Source of the DNA: Anadara kagoshimensis
Taxonomy: Eukaryota > Mollusca > Bivalvia > Arcoida > Arcidae
DNA: 64,000 bases
Reading direction: 5' to 3'
Assembly (NCBI GenBank): GCA_021292105.1
Contig: CM037861.1
Coordinates: forward strand, 52,540,920 to 52,604,919
The translations under genes were made by a program, and so were the position numbers. Of the stretch, positions 35,949 to 47,600 are shown one piece after another. The notes under the pieces were generated by a model, which had not been told where the DNA came from, ran no database searches, and saw nothing but the letters and a program-made list of their open reading frames with translations. The first letter of the stretch is position 1. Each line of letters starts with the position of its first letter.

Positions 35949-38900
35949 ATGGTGTTTAACGTCCCAGTCATTGTGTTTTACGTCCCAGTCATGGTGTTTT
36001 ACGTCCCAGTCATGATGTGTTCCAAACATGGTGTTTTATGTTCAAGTCATGGTGTCTCCCAGGCACGGTGTTTTACGTCCCAGTCATGGCGTTTTACGTC
36101 CCAGTCATGATGTGTTCCAGACATGGTGTTTAACGTCCCAGTCATGATGTGTCCCAGGCACGGTGTTTTACGTCCAAGTCATGGTGTGTCCCAGACACGG
36201 TGTTTTACGTCCCAGTCATGGTGTGTCCCAGGAACGGTGTTTTACGTCCCAGACACGATGTTTTACGTCCCAGTCATGGTGTATCCCAGATACAGTGTTT
36301 AACGTCCCAGTCATGATGTGTCCCAGTCATTGTGTTTTACGTCCCAGTCATGGTGTTTTACGTCCCAGTCATGATGTGTTCCAAACATGGTGTTTTACGT
36401 TCAAGTCATGGTGTCTCCCAGGCACGGTGTTTTACGTCCCAGTCACGGTGTGTCCCAGGCACGGTGTTTTACGTCCCAGTCATGATGTGTCCCAGGAACG
36501 GTGTTTTACGTCCCAGACACGATGTTTTACGTTCCAGTCATGATTATTTACGTTCCGGTCATGGTGTTTTACGTTCCAGTCATGGTGTTTTACGTCCGTT
36601 ATAGTGTTTTACGTCCCAGTCATGGTGTATCCCAAATACGGTGTTTTACGTCTCAGTCATGGTGTATTCCAGACACGGTGTTTTACGTCCCAGTCATGGT
36701 GTTTTACGTCCCAGTTATGGTGTATCCCAGACACGGTGTTTAACGTCCCAGTCATTGTGTGTCCCAGACATAGTGTTTAACGTCCCAGATAAGGTGTTTT
36801 ACGTCCCAGTCATGATGTTTTACGTCCCAGATATGGTGTTTTACGTCTCAGCCATGGTGTACCCAAACACGGATTTTTTACTTCCCAGTCATGGTGTGTC
36901 TCAGACACGGTGTTTTACGTCCCAGTCATGGTGTATCCCAAACACGGTGTTTTACGTCCCAGTCATGGTGTATCCCTGACACGGTGTTTTACGTCCCAGT
37001 CATGGTGTGCCCCAGGCACGGTGTTTTACGTCCCAGTCATGATGTTTTACGTTCCAGTCAAGGTGTTTTACGTTCCAGTCATGGTGTTTTACGTCCCAGT
37101 CATGGTGTATCCCAGACACGGTGTTTTACGTCCCAGTCATGATGATTTACGTTCCAGTCATGATGTTTTACGTTCCAGTCATGGTGTTTTACGTCCCAGT
37201 CATGGTGTATCCCAAATACGGTGTTTTACGTCTCAGTCATGGTGTATTCCAGACACGGTGTTTTACGTCCCAGTCATGGTGTATCGCAGACACGGTGTTT
37301 TACATCCCAGTTATGGTGTATCCCAGACACGGTGTTTAACGTCCCAGTCATTGTGTGTCCAAGACATAGTGTTTTACGTCCCAGTCATGATGTTTTACGT
37401 CCCAGACATGGTGTTTTACGTCTCAGCCATGGTGTACCCAAACACGATTTTTTTACTTCCCAGTCATGGTGTGTCCCAGACATGGTGTTTTACGTCCCAG
37501 TCATGGTGTATCCCAAACACGGTGTTTTACGTCCCAGTCATGGTGTATCCCAGACACGGTGTTTTACGTCCCAGTCATGGTGTGTCCCAAACACGGTGTT
37601 TTACGTCCCAGTCATCACGGTGTTTTACGTCCCAATCATGATGTTTTACGTCCCAGTCATCACGGTGTTTTACGTCCCAATCATGATGTTTTACGTCCCA
37701 GTCATGATGTTTTACGTCCCAGACATGGTGTTTTACGTCTCAGTCATGGTATACCCAAAAACGTTGTTTTTTTACTTCCCAGTCATGGTGTATCCCAGAC
37801 ACGCTTTTTACGTCCCAGACACGGTGTTTTACGTCCCAGTCTTGGTGTATCCCAGACACAGTGTTTTACGTCCCTGCCATTATGTTTTACGTCCCAGCCA
37901 TGGTATTTTTACGTCTAAGTCATGGTGTATCCCAAACACGGTGTTCAACGTCCCAGTCATGGTGTGTCCCAGACACAGTGTTTTACGTCCCTGCCATTAT
38001 GTTTTACGTCCCAGCCATGGTATTTTTACGTCTAAGTCATGGTGTATCCCAAACACGGTGTTCAACGTCCCAGTCATGGTGTGTCCCAGACACAGTGTTT
38101 TACGTCCCTGCCATTATGTTTTACGTCCCAGCCATGGTATTTTTACGTCTAAGTCATGGTGTATCCCAAACACGGTGTTCAACGTCCCAGTCATGGTGTG
38201 TCCCAGACACAGTGTTTTACGTCCCAGTCACGGTGTGTCCCAGACACGGTGTTTTACGTCCCAGTCATGGTGTGTCCCAGACACGGTGTTTTACGTCCCA
38301 GTCATGGTGTATCCCAAACACGGTGTTTTACGTCCCAGTCATGGTGTATCCCTGACACGGTGTTTTACGTCCCAGTCATGGTGTGTCCCAGACACGGTGT
38401 TTTTCGTCCCAGTCATGATGTTTTACGTTCCAGTCAAGGTGTTTTACGTTCCAGTCATGGTGTTTTACGTCCCAGTCATGGTGTATCCCAGACACGGTGT
38501 TTTACGTCCCAGTCATGATGATTTACGTTCCAGTCATGATGTTTTACGTTCCAGTCATGGTGTTTTACGTCCCAGTTATAGTGTTTTACGTCCCAGTCAT
38601 GGTGTATCCCAAATACGGTGTTTTACGTCTCAGTCATGGTGTATTCCAGACACGGTGTTTTACGTCCCAGTCATGGTGTATCGCAGACACGGTGTTTTAC
38701 ATCCCAGTTATGGTGTATCCCAGACACGGTGTTTAACGTCCCAGTCATTGTGTGTCCAAGACATAGTGTTTTACGTCCCAGTCATGATGTTTTACGTCCC
38801 AGACATGGTGTTTTACGTCTCAGCCATGGTGTACCCAAACACGATTTTTTTACTTCCCAGTCATGGTGTGTCCCAGACATGGTGTTTTACGTCCCAGTCA

Positions 38901-40497
38901 TGGTGTATCCCAAACACGGTGTTTTACGTCCCAGTCATGGTGTATCCCAGACACGGTGTTTTACGTCCCAGTCATAGTGTGTCCCAAACACGGTGTTTTA
39001 CGTCCCAGTCATCACGGTGTTTTACGTCCCAATCATGATGTTTTACGTCTCAGTCATGATGTTTTACGTCCCAGACATGGTGTTTTACGTCTCAGTCATG
39101 GTATACCCAAAAACGTTTTTTTTTTACTTCCCAGTCATGGTGTATCCCAGACACGCTTTTTACGTCCCAGACACGGTGTTTTACGTCCCAGTCTTGGTGT
39201 ATCCCAGACACAGTGTTTTACGTCCCTGCCATTATGTTTTACGTCCCAGCCATGGTATTTTTACGTCTAAGTCATGGTGTATCCCAAACACGGTGTTCAA
39301 CGTCCCAGTCATGGTGTGTCCCAGACACAGTGTTTTACGTCCCTGCCATTATGTTTTACGTCCCGGCCATGGTATTTTTACGTCTAAGTCATGGTGTATC
39401 CCAAACACGGTGTTCAACGTCCCAGTCATGGTGTGTCCCAGACACAGTGTTTTACGTCCCTGCCATTATGTTTTACGTCCCAGCCATGGTATTTTTACAT
39501 CTAAGTCATGGTGTATCCCAAACACGGTGTTTAACGTCCCAGTCATTGTGTGTCCAAGACATAGTGTTTTACGTCCCAGTCATGATGTTTTACGTCCCAG
39601 ACATGGTGTTTTACGTCTCACCCATGGTGTACCCAAACACGATTTTTTTACTTCCCAGTCATGGTGTGTCCCAGACATGGTGTTTTACGTCCCAGTCATG
39701 GTGTATCCCAAACACGGTGTTTTACGTCCCAGTCATGGTGTATCCCAGACACGGTTTTGTCCCAGTCATAGTGTGTCCCAAACACGGTGTTTTACGTCCC
39801 AGTCATCACGGTGTTTTACGTCCCAATCATGATGTTTTACGTCTCAGTCATGATGTTTTACGTCCCAGACATGGTGTTTTACGTCTCAGTCATGGTATAC
39901 CCAAAAACGTTTTTTTTTTACTTCCCAGTCATGGTGTATCCCAGACACGCTTTTTACGTCCCAGACACGGTGTTTTACGTCCCAGTCTTGGTGTATCCCA
40001 GACACAGTGTTTTACGTCCCTGCCATTATGTTTTACGTCCCAGCCATGGTATTTTTACGTCTAAGTCATGGTGTATCCCAAACACGGTGTTCAACGTCCC
40101 AGTCATGGTGTGTCCCAGACACAGTGTTTTACGTCCCTGCCATTATGTTTTACGTCCCGGCCATGGTATTTTTACGTCTAAGTCATGGTGTATCCCAAAC
40201 ACGGTGTTCAACGTCCCAGTCATGGTGTGTCCCAGACACAGTGTTTTACGTCCCTGCCATTATGTTTTACGTCCCAGCCATGGTATTTTTACGTCTAAGT
40301 CATGGTGTATCCCAAACACGGTGTTCAACGTCCCAGTCATGGTGTGTCCCAGACACAGTGTTTTACGTCCCAGTCACGGTGTGTCCCAGACACGGTGTTT
40401 TACGTCCCAGTCGTGATGTGTCCCAGACACAGTGTTTTACGTCCCAGCCATGATGTTTTACGTCCCAGTCATGGCATTTTTACGTCTAAGTCAATAT
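35949..40497. repeat. 4.5-kb satellite-like array derived from a SINE 3' tail
   Basis: The array alternates a ~21-base unit (core TTTTACGTCCCAGTCATG) and a ~37-base unit that adds a GTGTATCCCAGACACG segment. The very first unit (35949-35970) is identical to the reverse complement of the 3' tail of the local SINE (TGTTTAACGTCCCAGTCA; compare 47531-47555). Higher-order duplications are visible: blocks repeat about 1.40 kb apart (37221 and 38618) and about 0.79 kb apart (39213 and 40007). The unit lacks stop codons on the plus strand and 37 is not a multiple of 3, so all three plus frames stay open (longest 605 codons). I regard these as repeat artefacts. Confidence 0.93.
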
Positions 40498-41124
40498 TCG
40501 TTTACTGATATGAAAGCGGTCAAAAAGGGATGGTGCAGAAAAGCACACCAAAGTACCCGAAGTTAACCATCCATCTTCAGAAAACAAACTGACAACCTTC
40601 CTCATACTAGGATCTATCCGATTAGAATTTGTGGTGGCAATAGACGCAATGATCGGTTAGTCAGAACGCTCGACCACCGATGTCACTAGTAGAAGCAAGG
40701 TCACATTTATTAAATTAGGTGAAAATTCTTACCGTTCAACTTTCTATTTTCATTACTAGCTTATTTAAACTTCTACAGAATCACATAATTAATATTTTTA
40801 CTGTTGTGAAGTCCTCTATACGAAGTGGGAATATATATTATTTATTGTTTACACCATTTCTTCTGTCACGTGTTGCTTTTTTTATTTTTTTATTTTTTTT
40901 ATGAAATCATGCAAATAGTAGCACATGACACTATATTTTCTCGGAAACTATTTAACAAGGTTGCAAATCAACTACATCGGTCAACTACATGTTGCTTTAT
41001 TTCTTTTTCAACTGAGTTGGGAACATTGTAACATACTAGACAGATGAAACAGGTTAACAATGGTGCTCCATCAACGTTGGAACTTTCAAGAAAAATAATT
41101 CTTATCTTCTGGGCGTGTTAAAAA

Positions 41125-42045
41125 TTCCATACCAATTCTACCTCCTAAATCACAATCCAACAGTAAAGTAAAAACTTTGAAAACTAGCTAATTAAGTTAA
41201 ACACGTTAACTTCAACCAGGGAAGTGAGGCCGGGTGCTCCGGAAAGGTAAGCACCTTCTAATTAGCTAGCTATATCCTCCACGATTATAATAATAATGAG
41301 AATGAAAGGAACATAAAACAATAGGATTTAAAATATATCTAGGGTAATTTTGCATATAAAAGAGTAAAACAGCCATTTACCACCACGTGTAAAGAAGAAC
41401 TGGGTTACAACTCTAGACAATACAAGATCTAGCTGTCTGACAGCACTATAGAAACAATTGAAAAAAGGAGAAAAGCAAAGATCCAACTTGATCAGGCAAA
41501 AACGAGAACACAGAAAGAAAAGCTAATGAGAGAAGATAGTGGGCTGAAAAAGAAGTAAAGAAAAGAACAAAGAGTGACAAAAAGATTAGGGAAAGAGGAA
41601 GAGACGGTGCCCAGTAACAACGTAGCGAAGAGCATTAGACAGCCATCTGAGGTTGGTCCAGATGTCATGGGAAGAGGCCAAACGAGCTGCACGTGAACGG
41701 GACAGATGGAGAGCTATTGTCGAGGCCCTATGCCCCTCCAGGGGTACAGAGGATTAAGTCAAGTAAGTCAAGTCAATTTTGCATATAGATCAGAAATCAG
41801 TAGCCAAAATTGATAGAAATATCATACATAAATTTTTTAGGGTCTTGATAAGCCTAAGCTTGCCACATCCCTGGGTTAACAACTTATTTTGTAAACAATT
41901 TGCTTTGTTGTAATATTATTAAAAATTCACGTAGTTGGAACATGGTCTTCCATATAGTATTAATCGTGAAACAAATACATCATAAACAGGAAAAGCATGT
42001 ACATATTGCTGATACAAAAATTGAAACCATCACGTTTGTGAAATA
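41125..42045 (-). repeat. Family A element, near full length, interrupted by a LINE insertion
   Basis: The inverted core (CTTCAACCAGGGAAGTGAGG, CGGGTGCTCCGGAAAGG) lies at 41200-41275. It is followed by the distal part, which resumes after the 41359-41774 insertion and runs to ACCATCACGTTTGTGAAA. Removing the insertion leaves about 490 bases, matching the 8545-9060 copy. Confidence 0.8.
41359..41774 (+). mobile_element. 5'-truncated non-LTR retrotransposon (LINE) insertion with 13-bp target duplication
   Basis: A 13-base direct repeat AATTTTGCATATA flanks it exactly (41346-41358 and 41775-41787). Its last in-frame stretch encodes WEEAKRAARERDRWRAIVEA, ending LCPSRGTED with TAA at 41755-41757. 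That is the typical C-terminal signature of LINE reverse-transcriptase ORFs. The 3' end is a GTCAA repeat tail. Earlier coding is frameshifted or absent, so it is a dead 3' end that landed inside a family A copy. Confidence 0.85.
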
Positions 42046-43585
42046 AGAAGTTTTTAAACAAATGTGTGTTTATTTTAATTTTTTCTACCCCTACATGTGA
42101 TATCGCGTCTTTCGGCCTAATGCATAATTATGCACATCACATATGCACATGCACACCATTTTTCCGTCTCTGCAATGCAATAAGAAAGACAACTCTCGCC
42201 GCGCAGAGCTTAAATTCAAAACAAAATACTACTGTAGGCAATCACAGGGATTTATTGGGGTCTTTTGGGAAAAGACCCTAAACTAAAAATTGGGAAAAAC
42301 TATCAACTTTTTGCTCATTTTGGGAAAACTTCGACATCATGTCAGAAGTCGGTTTACTCATGACCTTGGAAGCCTTTGATGTAGAAGCTGTATTTTCATC
42401 TTCTTTTGCAGATGTTTTTTTTAAAATAATCTAGAAAACTTGACTTGATTTTGCTGAAGGGGGGGGGGGCTTTCCCAAAATACAATACAATTTTCTAATT
42501 GGGAATTTTCTTAGCTGATTTTGGGAAAAAATCAACTGTTTTTCCATTGGGAATGGGGCCGAATTTCGGCCCTAAATAGGCCCTTGATGAATCCCTGAAT
42601 CAACATTGACCTGTCCGCTTGACCTTTAATTTGAATATTTATTATGAACGAGTATAATTTTATATAGGGAACACACGTTTTTGATCCGTCTATTAAATGA
42701 CAAACAATAAACACGAAGAGTATTTATGTATGAACCGCGAATCCCAATATAACCCATACATTGGATGGATTCTCTTGTATGAAAACCCCTAATGAAAGGT
42801 CAAGGGGACAGGTCAATTTTGTTTTCCTATACTATTGGATCTAGTTCCCACAACGTTAGTTCAATTTTGAAGCGCGTGAAAAGACATTATTCTGGCATTT
42901 GTATGCATACCAACTGACATTTAAGAAAAATAAAAAAGTAATAATGGAGTATAAAAACAAAAGTTACAGAGGTGAGAAAATCTGATACATTGCATGGGGG
43001 AAAAAGACGCACTTTTATGGTTTGACAAACAATGTTTGTAATGAATCATGAAAAGTTGCATATGAATAACATGTTATTGACAAGACTCAAAACCAACAAA
43101 AACTTTTGTTTACGTGTTTTGAAAAAAAAACAAAAAAAACGCAACAACAAAGTAAATGAATTAAATAAAACCAATCTCAAAAATAAGATGTAATTATAAT
43201 TTTTTTACATAATGAGAACCCACAACATCCGACATTACTGATGATCATCTGAAACTTACTCATTTCTTCACGCCTTATCCCAAACAGTAACAAAACAACC
43301 CGGATTGCATCAGTCCATAACAACAATTTATTACACATTCATACATACATTTGAGTTGTTGCAATTGTTTTTATTTTTTATTTTTTTATCAAAATATTAT
43401 GGAACATATGGTTGTTTGAAACTGATAAACTAGTGATAGATTGAGCAAAAATTGCTCCCGAGTTCAACCAGCTATCAAATATGCATACCAGGTAATGGGA
43501 GTTAAACTCGCGTTGGTCGAATGAACTTATTTTATATTACAATTTTCATACAAAAAGTCCGAATTTTTAGTACTTTTAATAAAAA
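42046..43585. other. No gene seen
   Basis: AT-rich DNA with GGGAAAA-type words recurring at 42260-42560 (a local degenerate repeat of TTTTGGGAAAA) and A-rich tracts near 43120. Confidence 0.45.
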
Positions 43586-43746
43586 ACGGAGCCCGTAAGG
43601 TGACATGTGTAAAAATGTTATTTCGTATATTCGAAATAGTTACATCGTATATTCGAAATAGTATTTCTTATATTCGAAATATACGAAATAACTATTTCGA
43701 ATATACGCAATAAGTTTTTTTATACATGTCACCTTACGGGCTCCGT
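43586..43746. mobile_element. Fold-back MITE (ACGGAGCCCGTAAGG ends)
   Basis: 161 bases that are almost one continuous inverted repeat. ACGGAGCCCGTAAGGTGACA at the left is perfectly inverted at the right. The middle consists of inverted copies of CGTATATTCGAAATAG. It can form a long hairpin in either DNA or RNA. Confidence 0.9.
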
Positions 43747-44335
43747 AAAAACGCCAAAATGGAAAAAATCCGTTCATTTTATCCATCTGTTTATTCGGAT
43801 TTTTGTTGTTGTTGTTGTTTTTCCTCTCTTTTTAAAAATCCGTCAAAAAACCCGGACAAATTTGTCGAATTGGTCAGCCTGAATCTGCATGTGTTTAAAA
43901 TCTGCTTATTTTATTCTTCCATTAATTATTCAGTTGTCGTGTGCTTTTTTTTTAATTTTGGCTTGTCAAAATTAAACTTGTCATCATAAATTTTATTTTT
44001 TATTTATGTTGTCTGTTGACCTTTCCGTTAACAGAAATTTTGCTCAGTAAAAGTTGCTTAATTCCGTGACTTTTTTTAGCGTGCCGTGTGTTTCAGTAAG
44101 GATAATTTCAGGGGGTTTACACAAAATTTGGCAGATTTTCACACCTGTCACGCTGGGGACACCTAGGTGTCGGATAATAGCTGTAATGAATTAGTAAAAA
44201 ACAATGTCGTGTAAAACTATAGTGCGTTTCAATTTTGTCAACCATCTATAGATTTTAAATCTTTAAATCAGGTGTTTGTTATAACATTTTGAAATGTTCC
44301 CCCGGATTTAATTTACGCCATCTTGTCCAGGTATT

Positions 44336-44342
44336 TATAAAA
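44336..44342 (+). promoter_or_regulatory. Candidate TATA box of the TARP-like gene
   Basis: TATAAAA lies about 155 bases before the ATG at 44496, which would put transcription start near 44365-44370 and leave a 5' UTR of about 130 bases. It is a composition-prone motif in AT-rich DNA and rests on position alone. Confidence 0.3.
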
Positions 44343-44495
44343 GCAGAAACCGGTTATAATAACACCATTGGTTAAACCGTTCATTCATTAGTTGCACAAT
44401 GTAAATGGCCGCTCCCACAGCAAGTAAAAACTTGTGACAAATTCGTTAATCCCGTCCATTTTGACAAGTATCGGACATTTCGCAAAATAATCAAA

Positions 44496-44694
44496 ATGGG
44501 GAAAGGACAGTTATGTTTGTTATTTTTAGTTTTATTTTTGATTTTAGCGTCTTTAGCGTTAATGTTGACAGGGATAGTAACGGATTATTGGTATAAAGTG
44601 GACGCTAGTGGTAACAGTAATACGACGATAAAAGAACGATATACCTATAATTTTGGAATGTGGAGAAAATGTTATACATATAGTATCCCCCCAG
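44496..44694 (+). CDS. TARP-like gene, exon 1
   Basis: Codes 66 residues plus one base from the ATG at 44496: TM1, the TDYW motif, an NTT site and MWRKC. It ends CCA G|GTAAGT (phase 1). The start is chosen because it is the first ATG in frame and places the hydrophobic segment four residues in, as in related proteins. Confidence 0.88.
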
Positions 44695-47600
44695 GTAAGT
44701 GTTAGTTAGACATGTCAACATGGTTCAGGTAACATGATTACCTGATACGAGACGAAACATCATTACTTATACGTGTAAATAACCTTGTAACTCCAGCTGT
44801 ACATGTGTCCGTAGATCGATCAAATGTTTACTATTTTCTTTGTATACTAAAACAACTTATGTCACCAGGCCCCGGTTTCACAATCATCCCTTAGCTAAGA
44901 TTTCCCTTAACTTAAATTTAGCAAATTTTTGTAATCTCTTTTTGAAACTACTGGTGAATATTTTTGTCAAATCTAAATGCAATTTTTTTAGTCTAGAAGT
45001 GATCTTAAAAATGACACCTTAAATTCCTCCATATCTTGAAAATTAACAAAATTATAAAGATTTGAAAATTTGCAAGATTTAAGTTAAGGAAAATCTTAGC
45101 TAAGGAATGATTGTGAAACCGGGGCCAGATTCAAGAGACGTGTAGTCGCATAGTTATAGACGTCTCTGGTGACACCACAAAAGCAGTGCCCACAAAGAAA
45201 CATAATTACATTGTAGACCATTTTATAGCCAAGTAGATGGTGGTGGCTACAGAGTCAGCTTCATTGCCCTCTTTTTATATGTCGTGTGTCGTGTATTTTT
45301 ATTTAAAGATTACCGATATGAAGAAACTGACCCCTGTGTTGGACACTATGTTTATTATGAAATGCAGTTGAATATGTTTCATAGATCGCATGTATACAAT
45401 ACATGTGTAAATACCTACATACATGTTTAAATAAGGACATATACAGTTATAACACATGATGAATTTACAGATGGTGTAGCTGTAACTACGATTAATATGT
45501 CGGTGGATTATTGTCTGGATAATACAACAAAAATAGCTAATTCGTCATTCATAAATATGACTAATATTCGTATTATTGTCTATATAATTATCATATGAAT
45601 GATCCTTGTATGTATTGACCAACTTATTAAATTTTAAAGACATTGAGTAAAGGGGTGGCCAGTTATTCGGCTGCACCTATGGGTGTGTCATTTTAATCTT
45701 GGCAGTAGGCGTGTCTAGTGTGTTTTAAATTCCATTTATACACCTTTCACTAAAATTTTAATTTTGTCTGAAAAAAACTTAAAATGGAATTTAGCCATTT
45801 TGAACATTTTTGTGGAAAATCAGTTTTTAATTTTTTTGTACATTGAATTTAATAGCCAGGGGCACAAAAGGAAGTAGTGCACAAACCCGACCATTGAAGC
45901 GTATACATGCATATATCTATGTATTAAAATTTCTATCATTGAGAGGGGATAGTTTTTAGGTGTTTTCTAAACTTGATTATAAGTTTAATAATATTATAAT
46001 ACTGTGACACATCACATTAGACATGGTTAAATTGGTGTCCGGTCTACGGAATGCATGGATAAGAGATTAAACGTTAGGGTTAGGGAGGTGTCCGATCTAT
46101 GGAACGTCCGGGTTCGAGAGTTGACCGTACTATTAAACGTCTGGGGGTCGAGAGGTGACAGATCCATGGAAAGTCTGAGATCGAAAATGTCCGATCTACG
46201 GAACGTCTTGAGTCGAGAAGTGACCGATTTATGGAACGTCTGAGTTCGAGAGTTGACGTTTCTATTTTATGTGTGGGATAGAAAGACGACCGATCTATGG
46301 AACGTCTGGGTTCAAGAGATGTCTGATCTATAGAACACTTGGGTTAGAGATGTAACGTCTGGGTAGGAGGTGTCCGATCTATTGAACGACTAGGTTAGAG
46401 AGGTGACAGATCTAATAAACATTCGAGTTCGAGAGGTATCTGATCTATGGCATATCTACGTAAGAGGCGAATGATCTATGGGTAAGACGTCTCGGATTTA
46501 TGGAATGTCTGGGTTAGAGAGGTGGTCGACTTTTAGAACTTCTGGGTTAGAGAGGCACCTGATCTATAGTAAGTCGGGGTTATTCGATCTGTAGAACATC
46601 TGTGTTAGAAGTACCCGGTATATGTAACGTCTGGGTTGATATTTGTGCGATCTATAGGACCTCTGGGTTATAGAGGTTTACGATCTATAGAACGTCTGGA
46701 CAGGAGGTGTCCGATCTATGGAATGTCTGTGTTAGAGAGGTGTCCGATCTGCGGAACTTTTGGGTTAGAGAGGTGTCCGATCTTTGGAACGTCTGGGTTA
46801 GAGGTGTCCGATCTATAAAACGTCTGGATAAGATAGGTGTCCTATCTATAAAACGTCTGGGTTAGAGGTGTCTGATCTATTGAATGTCTGTTTTAGAGAG
46901 TTGACCCCATCTATAGAACGTCTGGGTAAGATAGGTGTTCGGTCTATAGGCCGTCTTGGTTAAGGAATGTCTATGTTAAAGAGGTGTCCGATTTATAAAA
47001 CGTTTGGGTCAGAGGTGTTCGCTATATAAAAAGGCTGGGATAGAGAAGTGTCGGATCCATGGAATGTCTGGGTTCAGAGAGGTGTTCGATCTATAGAACT
47101 TCTGTGTTATAGAAGCGTATGTTTAAGAAAGGTGAACGACATTTTAAGGGTACATATGGTTTAGAAAATTGCCAGATCTGTAGAATGTCTGGGATACAGA
47201 TGTATCATTGTGTCATCGATGTTCCAGACAATTTTAGACTGAAATGACACCCTGTCCAGAAAATTGTGTATTTCCACAATTTTCAGCGCGTTAATTATTT
47301 GTTAAAGCTGTATCGGTATATTGCAGCCATTTGTGGCTATTATTATACATATTTCAAATGCCATTCCATAAATTTATTAACCTACAACAAATCACGTTTT
47401 TCTAATTTGTGGTTAAAAAGCAGTGTACGACTTTAAGACATTGATACATGTTACAGGTTGTAAAAATGTTTTGTTGGAGTTTCACGACGTTAAGCATTGC
47501 AATTACAAGGCTATGTTGAGTTGAGTCGAGTAATGGTGTTTAACGTCCCAGTCAAGAATATTTCACTTAAATCGAGACGTGGTCAGCTCTAGGCGAAGGT

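Noticed and set aside
36910..40453. Long open frames (148-605 codons) on the plus strand that look like a repeat protein
   Set aside because: All three frames are open simultaneously because of a stop-free 37/21-base repeat; no splice or start context and no non-repetitive flank. Treated as satellite.
41492..41692. Hydrophobic-looking 66-codon minus-strand frame
   Set aside because: It is antisense to the LINE coding remnant; the plus-strand reading explains the composition.
46055..46818. Repeated-looking short proteins (RxxDLWNV-type)
   Set aside because: They are translations of the 33-base minisatellite in the TARP-like intron.
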